From Pisolithus tinctorius (Eukaryota > Basidiomycota > Agaricomycetes > Boletales > Pisolithaceae): a DNA stretch of 64,000 nt. The position numbers and the translations under genes were made by a program. The stretch's first letter is position 1; every line of letters begins with the position of its first letter. Under the pieces are notes generated by a model. The model was given only the letters and a program-made list of their open reading frames with translations. It was not told where the DNA came from and made no database searches. Below are positions 24,786-35,587 of this stretch, piece after piece. The stretch is from contig JANFAH010000010.1 of NCBI GenBank assembly GCA_024663395.1, positions 496,001-560,000 of the forward strand. Direction: 5' to 3'.

Positions 24786-25244
24786 GGACAAAATGAGTTG
24801 AAGTCATGCCGCCGAGCACCCTTGGCAGCAGTTTTTTGGAGGGATGGTGGTCTGTTAGATATATATTTTGTGACAGCAACAATGTATCTAACAGACCCTA
24901 CCTCCAGCAGTGGTTCCCAGATGTATCTAATTATGGTTATGCTTCCTGAAGTGATCCACCCCTCCCCTGCCAAATCTGGATATGTCTTCTGCAACATAAG
25001 TGAAATAGGGTAATTTACCCCTATTCCCTGTGCTTCTGATGGACAGTGTTACTGATAATCCCTCTGTTGACCCTCACTCAACCATCTTGAGAGCCTCTCA
25101 AGACCCTCACCCAACCATCTCAAGAGCCTCTCACCAACCTCCATAGATACACATTTATCATTCCAATATGGCATCCCATGGCTTCTGAGTGATTGCATAA
25201 TCAATATGTGGCAACTAGTTACAGACATTCAGTGACTCAACCAT
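24786..25244. other. Junction zone left of the inverted-repeat unit
   Basis: No gene. Contains a 13-bp perfect hairpin (24849-24861 with 24885-24897, GGTCTGTTAGATA arms). A degenerate second copy of the outer end of the 459-bp arm lies at about 25076-25200. Confidence 0.6.
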
Positions 25245-25703
25245 CTTGGGAGCCTCTCAAGAGCCTCACCCAACCATCTCAAGAGCCTCTCAGCAACCTC
25301 TGAAGATATATATTTATCATAGTAACATAGTAACCTGTGCTTCTGAATGATTATGTAATCAAGAAGTGTCATGGTTAATGAATCTGAGATCTGTGGGCCC
25401 TGAGATCTCAGATCTGACCTGCACTTCTTTGTGATTATGTAATCAAAAAAGCGGACTGAATACCCTGCTCTCCCCTGGCCTTTTCTGCTTCACCACACAC
25501 TCTCCCTGCCTTGTGAGATGTTCTACTGAGTTCCAATGGAATGTTTGTATGTTATTTCATAGATACAGATGCAATTTTGATCCAGTTAAGTGCCCTGGAA
25601 GGATGCCAAAATAAATAGGGGTAAAATGCGAACTCTGTCCGCATTTTTGCAATTCTTGACATATGAACATGTGGATTGTGTCCCCAGGCAGCCTTAACAT
25701 ACA
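25245..25703 (+). repeat. Left 459-bp inverted-repeat arm
   Basis: Reads CTTGGGAGCCTCTC...CCTTAACATACA. Its reverse complement occurs at 34320-34778 with no mismatch noticed over the stretches compared. Arms of equal length bracket the Helitron genes. Confidence 0.93.
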
Positions 25704-25827
25704 CAAGAGACGCCTTGCTTCGCTCTGGCAGTGGAGGCTTGAGAGCTGATTTTATGTGTAATTAAGATCACGTGTGGTTATAATTTAGTAGCGATTTGTA
25801 TTTACACCGATGTTATTACAGGTGAGG

Positions 25828-28800
25828 CTAGATGAGAATTTCGTGGTACGTCACGTTCAAGGTGGTATTGTCACCTTGGGGTAGTAGCACACGGGCGTGA
25901 GAGCGGTGGCGGATACAGGATAATGCAGTGTATAATTGTCCATGGGAAAAGACGGGTCGGGTGAGGTCGATGCCGACAGTGTCTAATGTAAGTCCTTGGC
26001 AGCTGTTGAACGTGGTGGCGTATGCAGGAGCGAGGGGAAACTGGCGTCGAAGGAGGGTGTGACCGGAGTGTAGGGAGGCTGTGAAGGTGATGCGGGGGAT
26101 GAGGATGTCATCTGTAATACTCTCAGTATTGTCGTGTTCATTGATAATGTGGACGGTGATTAATCGTTGGCTGGTGGCGATGATGACCACTCTACAGTTT
26201 TTGACGAGACCCTGGTCAATGGAGAAATTTCGCATCAATCGATAAATGCCACCAACGCAGGCACTTAGCATGTGGTGGGGCAGGCCAGGGGGTGTGTGTG
26301 AGGTGACAAAGTCGAGCATACTTTGAGGTGGGATAATGCCAGCCTCGGCAGCTTCCTTGAGGGAGTCGGCAGCAAGGTATGAGGTTGCTGTCTGATGCAG
26401 TCGATTGAGTGCGATGGCATTGTAGGTGTCCACCTGGCGGTTGGTGGGGCAGAGAATGGCACGTTTGAGGCACACATTGGGTAGAGTAAGGATGTGTGGT
26501 GGGAAGACATGGTCTAGGAGATGCTCTGCACATGTTACATTAGCGATGATTTTCATTGGGATGGTCAGGCCAGCACCATCACCAATGGTATCAACAAATG
26601 CAGCGGACTCGGGGTCTTCTGCATTGCGGATGGGTACCGTGAGACGGAAGATGGTGACGTGCTGCCATTGGGGGGAGGAGCAAATGGAAGCATCCACAAC
26701 TTGAACATGGGACCCCCCTGGAATCACAGGACAGGTTTGGCAGAAGTCACCTAGTAGGATGATTGCTTTGCCTCTGAATGGAGAATCACAACCCATTATC
26801 TGTCTGCAAATGTTGTCAACACAGGAGAGTACTGCCTTGTTGGCCATAGGGGCTTCATCCCAGATGATAAGGGAGGCAGTTTTGGTGAGTTCAGCATGAG
26901 GGGTCCCTGGGTGGATAGACAAGATCAACATCTCATTGTTGTCATTGACAGGCACCTGGAGTTAAGTTCTTTAAAGAGGGAGAATGTTGTGGGAGGGCGG
27001 AGGGGGACATACTTTAAATGTTGAGTGAGTTGTCCATCCTCCCGGATACAGTTGTGCAGCAAAGGCAGATGTGGCTGTTGGAAGTATGATGCGACCCATA
27101 GTGCGGAGATGGTCACATATCGCATTCACGTGAAAGGTTTTGCCACGCCCCGCTTTGCCATCTATGAATGCAAATAGTGCAAGGTCTTTGGTGGCAGCGT
27201 GGACAACAGACTCAAATATGGATCTTTGTTCACTGGTCATGTAGTTCTGGGCACACAGGGCTCGTGAGTGGAGACTATCACAGTCACTCCCCCACTTCAA
27301 TACTTCATGGAGGACTTCAGGGCATGGAAGTTGAGGTTGAGGTAGGCCGAAGTCAGCCAGGGTTTTCCCGTGTTCCTCAAGTGCCCTCGAGATCTCTTGT
27401 AGAGCTTGAGCCATAGGCACATAGTCATCAACGACTGTGTGACTGGAGAAATCTTTTGCCATGGCATCTTTAAAACTGTCCCATGTTGCCATAGGCTGTG
27501 GGACACAGTCATTTATGAGGAGGTGGACAAAGAGGTAGTGAATCTCTCGAGGCATTTGCAAAGATGTGACTGCTTCTAGCATGGCAAAGTCAGCTTCCGT
27601 ATCATCAGCAAATAATCCCTGGGCAGTGGCGGCCTCTTGGAAGCTTCGGTGCAGATGGCCATCAACAGAGAGCGCATCAGAGAATGATAGAATAGGTCGG
27701 TGTTGAAGTATGGAGCGCAGATAAAAGAGTTCCCCTTGTGATGGTCGCATGGCGTCTACATGAGTTAAGTGGGGTTTGCTGCTGTTGCGAAGAACGACAT
27801 GCATACAGGGACATCCGTCAATGCAGGCCCTCTCCTCAAAATGGTGACCGATGTTTTTTTCAACATGTTTTGTTAGGCAAAATAGCCGGAAGTACTTGCT
27901 GTAGGATAGGTTGTCGAATTGTCATTCAGTGCCTGTCGTATCCACGAAGCAACCCATGGGTCGAATGAAGTAGCGGTTAAGGAGAGACACTGTGCTATGG
28001 GAACTTGCTGTACCTCTGTATTGATGTCGGGATGTAGAGTTGGGGAGATGAATAGGTAATGCAGTGATGGCAGGCTCTTTACTTGTGATGTGGAATCCAA
28101 GGATGCGCCAGGTAGCTTCACCTGCAGAGAGGTACCTGGCATTCCAGTAGTCGTCAATCTCATCGATGGGCTCATCGGTTCCTGAGGTGTCAGAGCGGAG
28201 CTTGTAGCGTGTATGGTCAGGTCTTGCAATGCGTGCATTCTCATGCTAAGATTGAAGAGGTCTGGCATGGAGGGAAAGGCATACCTTTGTGAATGTATTT
28301 GAATAAATACTGAAAGATGTGAGAGGTGCTGGACACCTCGAAGTTTAAGTGGCATTGAAATTTGCGTAGGAGTGGGAGGCAGTGGGGAACAACCATTTCG
28401 TCTCCAGTGCGACGTTGTCGATAGTGAACACGGCCATCGCCATCAATGGTGGTAGTGGTCTGAAGTGTGTGGGGATAGTTGAAATGGCAGACACACCGGC
28501 CATCAGGTAGTTGCTTCTGACAGTATTTGGAGGGCAGCTGTTCTGGGGTGGGGTGATGATGGAGCATGAATGTTTGTACTAAGTGTGCATCTGTAGGATC
28601 ATCTGGGATCTCTGCTGAGATGATGCGGTCGATGTCATCAGGTGTCTCACACTGTAAAGAATACTTGAGGAGGATGTGTGCATGACGAAGTCCACGCTTC
28701 TGGAACTCCACCGAATGGATGCAATACAACACATGACTGGCATTGACGAACATGGTCTTTAGCGTTTTTATGAGCAGGCTCAGTTTTCGTTTAAACACGT

Positions 28801-30022
28801 GAACGACGATGGTTGGTATGTCAGTGAATGTCTGCCCTGGCAGCAACTGTGACACAATTTCAGGCCATGCTGTATTACATGTCATCATTATGAAGAAGGT
28901 TGGATTGCCATAGGCAGTGGCGATTGCAAGGGAATCTGAGATTTGGTTGGAAGCCCAACAACAGGAACCAAGGAAGGATGCAGGGAGATAAATGTTCTCA
29001 CTTGGAAGGACATCATCAACGCCCATGAGCTCTGCATCATCATGCCGAAGCCGTTTCTGGTTTGCACAGATGAAATTGAGCCTGGTCTCCAGGTTGTGGC
29101 TGAACATGTCAACGATGTACTCATTAGTGAGGCAGCCAAAGATATGGAAGCGGGGTTCCCAAAGGATTCGTGCGCAATAATGCCACAGCTGAGTGGTGGG
29201 ATGGTCAGCATCATCATTTGAAGCAGTGAGAGAGCCAGTGTCTGCGGTCATGTCCTCCACCCCCCACCCAAGAGAGCTGTGCAGGAACAGTAGAGGGTAC
29301 AACAGCAGTTCCCACAGACGGCTCAAGGAGGAGATAGATTGGTTGGAATCATCTTTAAGACTGATGCGCAGCCGCCTAGATTTCGCCTGCGAGGTCATAG
29401 TATTTTCATAGGACATGACTGCAGCGATTTCAGCAGCACCGTTGTCATGGAGAATGAGGGAGGCCTGAGGGTGTGTGCAGGACAAAGAGGACAAAGAGCA
29501 AATGGCATTCACGAATGGGTTGACATCCTCTAGCGCAGATCTCACAGCATCCACCCAACCCAGAGGCAGTTTTTCAGCCCACTCAGAGTGAGGGGTGTTG
29601 GCCATGAAGCCATCATAAAGTAACCAGCAAACGGCAGAGTTCTGATGGGTTGGTCGCACGCGATGGTAGACACGCCCTTGGATTGCAAGGAATCCTGGCA
29701 CAGCGAAGTCAGTTGGGAAGGGGTGGGTGGTTTCTAGGGATGCGAAGGAAAAGATGAGATTGAGAATGCGCGATAATGTCGAAATTTGTGGATGATCTGT
29801 CAGAGCCTGAATCTGCGGAGGCAGAGGTGGTAAGGGTCGAACGTCACCATATCGAGACCCATTCACCCCACAACAAAAACCTGCATCCTCCCCAGTCAAA
29901 AGGTCCAGGTGGCACGTCTTACACTGATGATGCCTGCCATTCCAAACTGCACCCCATGTGAGCCTTGGACTGGAGACAGGGCCAATGGCCCAGAGTGAAG
30001 TCGGCGGAGGACTTTGTGACAT
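25828..30022 (-). pseudogene. Helitron Rep-PIF1 helicase gene, two inactivating point changes
   Basis: Rolling-circle transposase. From the N-terminus: a Cys-rich entry (WNGRHHQCKTC), Helitron N domain, FIMMTCNTAWPEI, the HUH motif in FQKRGLRHAHILL, the catalytic-Tyr block YLFKYIHKG, then ARYLSAGEATWRILGF. The PIF1 helicase follows with Walker A DGKAGRGKTF (near 27155), Walker B IIWDEAPM, GDFCQTCPVI, NSCQGLTL and YTALS. A clean 57-bp intron lies at 26956-27012 (HSTFK joined to VPVND). Another intron starts at 28284, but its acceptor reads AA instead of AG (28224). There is a single in-frame TGA at 27922-27924. The start at 30022 is the first ATG of the frame; upstream exons are possible. The C-terminal ALSR signature reads ALSC. 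Confidence 0.9.
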
Positions 30023-31581
30023 CCCAGGAATACGCACCACGCATTGGACTGCACCACAGTCTTGGAAGCCTGTAATAAAGGAAACGGGCTAACAGGAAAT
30101 AAGACAACCTGTGATGGAACTGTGGTGGCCCGCAAGGAGGGGTACAAACACGGGCATTTGGACAGATACAGGGCGGAGTGGGGAAAGCCTTGTGGGAGGC
30201 ATTTAGCCTTGCCCACAAATGAAAAGGAATGATGACTGCACACAGCTGAACAGCAGAGGCATGGATGCAGACAGTGAAGATGTGCTATGTTACCTCTCGT
30301 TGCGACGGGTACCTGCAAGGTGTAAGATCATGCAAAGTGAACACAACTGCCACTAACAATGATGGACAGTCTTACCCACATTCATGCACAACATAGAAGA
30401 TCTTGGGACCTGGAGACATCAACAGATTGGGAGGGTGTTGAATGTTGAGTTCATTGATTTCGAATCATATTGGGCCACAGGAAATCGGATGTTGCAATGC
30501 TTACTTCAGGTAAATCATGCAGCCTCCAAGACAGGCAGGAACTGATAGCGAATCTCAGCCAACGGTGCATATGGAAGCCCCACATGCGAATTCCGAGGTC
30601 ACGAAGCAACAGTGGGCACCAACGGCAACAATGCCAGCGACCTTACTCCTCTGGGAGGATGTCCAGTCAACGTCTCCATTTTGGAAAAGAGCAACACATG
30701 CCGTACACTTTATGATAAACATCCCAGAGCAACAGCACACGGAACCCCTGGTGGCAATCCTCCTTTTCCTCGCAGGCTTGGCACAGAGTCGTGATAGAGG
30801 ACAGGTGGCGGGCATTGGATATATCCTCAGCGCATGCCATGCAACCAGCACTCTGCTATGTAAAGTGAGCACGTCAACGATCGAGGCCACACTGGCGTCA
30901 ATGTTCCTTGGTCCAGAGCACCCAATGCAGAGACTGCAGAGGAATTTCATAGCAACCATGCTTCCAGAGGAGAATGACACCCAACTCATGACCACCAACA
31001 TTGACCACTGTTTAGAGGTTTCGAAGTAAGCCAGTTATCAGTGACAACAAACCGTGCTAACCCAGCCACAGAGCATTGGGGTTCACGAGTAATGAAGTGT
31101 AGCAGGGGTCAAAACGAAAGCCTGAAAGACGGAGCAACTGAGCCTTGTAGAGGTAGATCACCAGAACACCAACCATAGATACAGATGTTGCGTAGAAGAG
31201 GCGATGTGATGCACAACCTGCATGCAGGAGCCCAGCAACATCGATACACTTGAACAAACAACCGAGGCTAGCAGTCACTATCACCTCTGAGATTGGAACA
31301 TACACACCTACCCAATAGCAATTTGTCAGAGTGACAGCTATATATTTGAACACCCCACCGCAAGGCTTGCGGACCATGAAGTCCAAAAGCACAGACCTAA
31401 TAAGTCCCCAAAGAGCACCCACATACATCAATTCCAAAGTCTGTTCGAAAACGTTACATCGATCACTAAACATGCAGTCCAATATCTAATCACCACAGAG
31501 TCCCAAGCATGCACACCACTAAGTCCAAAATCACTGTCGCAATAAGTCCCTATAACCTACAGAGAACACCCCACGTGCAAA
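30023..31581. other. Helitron interior upstream of Rep; no recognised gene
   Basis: Contains an unassigned plus-strand ORF of 171 codons (30517-31029) and unassigned minus-strand frames at 30555-31001 and 31057-31482 (the latter Cys- and Val-rich). A Cys-rich minus frame at 29896-30318 could be upstream Rep exons. Nothing matches a family I recognise, and overlapping opposite frames mean at least some are fortuitous. Confidence 0.35.
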
Positions 31582-32702
31582 TCATGCATGCTTGCCTTTA
31601 CCCTTTGCCTTCGAGGCACCAGCAGAAGGCTCACCATCTGCAGAATTCAAAGCATCCACTATGTCCTGATTGTCCTGAGAGAACCATAACAAATCTGGAG
31701 ATACCAACGCAGGCCCCCCACCCTCTTTAGTGACACAAACAGTGGAAGAATGAATCAACGATGGGGAGGCGCTTGCCCCCGCAACCCCGCCCATCGCCAA
31801 GTCTGTGCTGGAAGGCAACACTTAGCACGAACAACCAATGAAATGGCATGGCACCCATGGAGGAGTCATGGACACCTTCTCCATGTGGAAGCCACCTCTA
31901 CCCCCCCACCATCAACCACTTTAAGTCACAGTGCATTGGCAAAGAGTGAGGACTCACTCTACCGGAGCCTTCGAAACAAACTTGTGCTTCTTCCCCCCTG
32001 AAGAGCCCCCCCCCACCAGCATAATGGTCGTTACCCCCAACATTGAGCGAGATACTTTTCAACTCCACCGATACCCCTCCCACAGGGGCAGCACCACTAA
32101 ACAGACCTGTGTAAAACACAGTAGAATTTGGGTTTGGCAGCAGGGTCCTACACCAGCGAGGACGCGAACTATCAAAACAACAGCTACCCGATAACATGAA
32201 TCAGCGGTGAAACCCAGGACCAAGAAATCACTCACACCACAGTCGAAGACATGGTCGCATCACGCCCGAAGTCCGATGACATCACAGAAAAGGCCTTGGT
32301 GACCCCATCCGGGAGAGAGGTTGCCCGAGTAGTAACAGAGCCAATGCCGAAGATGTACGGGCATGGACTATCAGGGATGGTAGCCTCATACTCCTCACTA
32401 CTGGGATCACCAGGTACAGCAGCAAGATCCGCCGCCTCCAGCAAAATAGGGTCACGAGGAATAGAGGATGGGATGTAAGCCCTCGCAATGACATAGGCCA
32501 CTGTGTCATCCGTGAGCAGCGTATCGTTGAAGGGACTGTAAACACGGAGTTGCGCAGGAAAGACCACACCAGACGTACACTGCACAGCGGTGTTGTAGAA
32601 ACAATGATATGTCTTTGCACCATTGCCACCCCTTGTCGACTGCACATGACGGCCCCCTGAGAGTGCAAAGAAACCTACAACTGTGGTCATCGACATATCC
32701 AT
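31582..32702 (-). CDS. Spliced gene of unknown function inside the Helitron unit
   Basis: Three exons. Exon 1 is 32702-32236, with a TATA-like CATATAAGG about 40 bp upstream. A 52-bp GT-AG intron follows. Exon 2 is 32183 to about 31963, then a second intron, then exon 3 to the stop at 31582. The protein is about 290 residues. It starts MDMSMTTVVGFFALSGG, with YNTAVQCTSGVVFPAQLRVY, TVAYVIARAYIP and ATSLPDGVTKAFSV, a junction in SSTVV-CCFD, then PNPNSTVFYTGLFSG. A Gly/Asp/Ser-rich linker and basic KAKGKGKHA tail follow. Alternating hydrophobic segments suggest a beta-rich, perhaps OB-like fold. Plant and animal Helitrons often carry RPA-like ssDNA-binding proteins, so an analogous role is a reasonable guess. 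The ORF is intact although neighbouring elements are decayed. I do not recognise a named family. Confidence 0.6.
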
Positions 32703-32779
32703 GAGCACAATGAGAGACAAAGAGATCGAAGCAAGCCGCACACCTTATATGCTGCTGCCAGCACTGCAAATGGCGATAA

Positions 32780-33034
32780 CAATGCATGCCAACCCACCAT
32801 CCGCCTCGGATAACATGCCACACCCAGGAAACAACAGAACAGCTGCATGCACCGAAAACGGTCCCAGCGGGACACGGCACAACGCATTTACCCACAGAAT
32901 GACGATTACAAAGCACGCCAACCTGCCAACTGCCTCGGATAACATGCTGCATCCAGAAAACGACAAAACACCCGCGTGCACCGAAAATGGGCCCAGCAGG
33001 ACGTGGCACAATGCATTTACCCACACCAAGAATG
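32780..33034. repeat. Two-unit tandem repeat (about 130 bp) upstream of the unknown gene
   Basis: The block GCCAACC...GCCTCGGATAACATGC...ACCGAAAA...GGCACAA.GCATTTACCCACA occurs at about 32780-32905 and again at 32919-33033. It lies directly 5' of the spliced gene and could belong to its promoter. Confidence 0.75.
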
Positions 33035-33153
33035 CAACCCCAAAAAGCCCACATGTACTTTAGAACCGCCAACAATGCTAAACCCCCAGCACACAACACA
33101 GTACAGCCAAATAAATGTAAACAAAATCGCCGGACATGGGTAAGATAAGGGTA

Positions 33154-34320
33154 ATCTACAATGTATCAAAATCCCAAGGCATCAGCAACAGCCCTTGTAG
33201 AGATATAATTAGTTCTCCTCCTCCACACTGTATGTGGTGCAGGCTAGTATCCTTGTCATTTCTTGATTTTCTAATGCATTGGGACTATGGAGGGTATTCA
33301 GTACAATGTCTAATTAGAAGGGCTTGGGTAGTTTAGTTGAAGGATGAGGTGTCAGGCTGCTATTTTTGTTTTTTCTGATATGGCCACCATGGGACTCCTG
33401 TATGGATAACTTGGGATGTAATACCTCAGAATTGTTCCCTTCTAGTATCTCTACCAGTACCCAGAGTTCCAAGTCCATCCATTCAGAATTGGAGGAGCAG
33501 GAAAGAAAATGAGTTCTGAAGAGCGTGGGAAAGTGACTGAAGCTTTTAGGAGACTTTGAGAACATATGAAAAATCTGTAATACTACAACACACAGTGATG
33601 AAATGATCAATATATGTGCATGGCTAGATTGCTACTGTCATTTCACACCTTTCTATACCATCTTTCTGTTGTCCAACCTGTCCACTGAGTACCCATTGCA
33701 TAGATGTGTTACAACTTTGCTAGACTCTGCTTCAGTCTTCCAGTGCATACACAGAATGCAGACCAGGAGGTTTTCGCATTTTTGGCATTTCATGCAGCTA
33801 TATTATAGTATCATTGCTATCAGAGTGTTCAGTGCATCAGCCACATACAATCTCTACAGTATCATGTACATTGGAGTGCTGTGTGTTGTAGTATTACAGA
33901 TTTTTTATATGTTCTCAAAGTCTCCTAAAAGCTTCAGTCACTTTCCCACGCTCTTCAGAACTCATTTTCTTTCCTGCTCCTCCAATTCTGAATGGATGGA
34001 CTTGGAACTCCGGGTACTGGTAGAGATACTAGAAAGGAACAATTCTGAGGTATTACATCCCAAGTTATCCATACAGGAGTCCCATGGTGGCCATATCAGA
34101 AAAAACAAAAATAGCAGCCTGACACCTCATCCTTCAACTAAACTACCCAAGCCCTTCTAATTAGACATTGTACTGAATACCCTCCATAGTCCCAATGCAT
34201 TAGAAAATCAAGAAATGACAAGGATACTAGCCTGCACCACATACAGTGTGGAGGAGGAGAACTAATTATATCTCTACAAGGGCTGTTGCTGATGCCTTGG
34301 GATTTTGATACATTGTAGAT
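33154..34320. mobile_element. Foldback element with 442-bp arms
   Basis: Arms 33154-33595 and 33879-34320 are reverse complements, starting ATCTACAATGTATCAAAATC, around a 283-bp loop. GTA flanks both sides (33151-33153, 34321-34323), consistent with a 3-bp target duplication. Opposite-strand ORFs in the two arms are mirror images. No transposase is present. It abuts the inner end of the right 459-bp arm. Confidence 0.88.
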
Positions 34321-34778
34321 GTATGTTAAGGCTGCCTGGGGACACAATCCACATGTTCATATGTCAAGAATTGCAAAAATGCGGACAGAGTTCGCATTTT
34401 ACCCCTATTTATTTTGGCATCCTTCCAGGGCACTTAACTGGATCAAAATTGCATCTGTATCTATGAAATAACATACAAACATTCCATTGGAACTCAGTAG
34501 AACATCTCACAAGGCAGGGAGAGTGTGTGGTGAAGCAGAAAAGGCCAGGGGAGAGCAGGGTATTCAGTCCGCTTTTTTGATTACATAATCACAAAGAAGT
34601 GCAGGTCAGATCTGAGATCTCAGGGCCCACAGATCTCAGATTCATTAACCATGACACTTCTTGATTACATAATCATTCAGAAGCACAGGTTACTATGTTA
34701 CTATGATAAATATATATCTTCAGAGGTTGCTGAGAGGCTCTTGAGATGGTTGGGTGAGGCTCTTGAGAGGCTCCCAAG
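34320..34778 (-). repeat. Right 459-bp inverted-repeat arm
   Basis: Reverse complement of 25245-25703. Gag of unit B resumes a few bases beyond its outer end. Confidence 0.93.
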
Positions 34779-34784
34779 GAGCAC

Positions 34785-35587
34785 AGCCACCACAAGCCTC
34801 GGACGGCCATACACCCCACTGTTCATATTCGTTCTGCTTCTTCTGCGGACTTTTGGGCCATATTTGAGCAGGTTGCCATTCATACAAGTCATATTTAGCT
34901 TCGGGAAAGTGTCTACTTGTAAACGGCCGTGTTGTTCTACCTACAGGACTGGAAATCCTGCACAAAGTTGCCAGACGGACTCTGCGAGACCGTCTTGACA
35001 ACTGGTCTTTGCTGACAAGCCAGCTTGAGGCTCGTACGGGCCCATCGCCTGCTCGCTCGCTTTCACCCACAGCCGCACCCTCTCGAAGTGTGTTTGACAC
35101 ACCATCGTGCATACCTGCTCGGACGAGCATTGTGTATCCTCAGTCCCTGCCTACTGTCCAGCCCGAGCCAGCAGTGCCCAACCCGCCAGCCATTCAGTCT
35201 CGTCGCTCGTCAGCTGAGCACTCTCGTAGCTCACCACGTGCACAGCCACAGTCAAGGTGGCCACATACCCAGGGCAAATCGCCCTCGCACCATCGTTCAC
35301 ATTCACACTCACAGACTCGAACAGCTTCATACACATGTTTGAAAGATGAATTTGTGCCGGTCCAGACATATGCCCACAGCTTGAAGCAGTATTGCACTTG
35401 AAGGCACTCGTACTCATGTTCGACCAGTAGCTCACCCCCCTCTTCTTCCTTGTCCTCATCCTCCTGTTCGCGCCCTCGCTCACATTCGAGGAGGGTGCAT
35501 TCATACATCCATTCTGGGCTGAAGTGGTCGCGCAGCCGCAGTCGCACGCCCCAGCACTCTCGAAGAGCGTGTTCGCACTGCGTGTCA
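34785..35587 (+). pseudogene. gag: Unit B gag, 3' fragment with zinc knuckle
   Basis: Resumes with SFCFFCGLLGHI and AGC. The first two Cys of the CCHC knuckle are kept, but a TGA stop lies just before the final AGC (near 34867). It continues through GLEI and the Ser/Arg/His-rich tail, with a TGA near 35401. It ends near the equivalent of the unit A gag stop. Confidence 0.75.

Noticed and set aside
30517..31029. Helitron cargo gene on the plus strand
   Set aside because: Open frame without recognisable motifs or splice logic and overlapped by a minus-strand frame; left unassigned.
33314..34160. Two similar ORFs on opposite strands
   Set aside because: They are the mirror images expected from the foldback arms, not paralogous genes.
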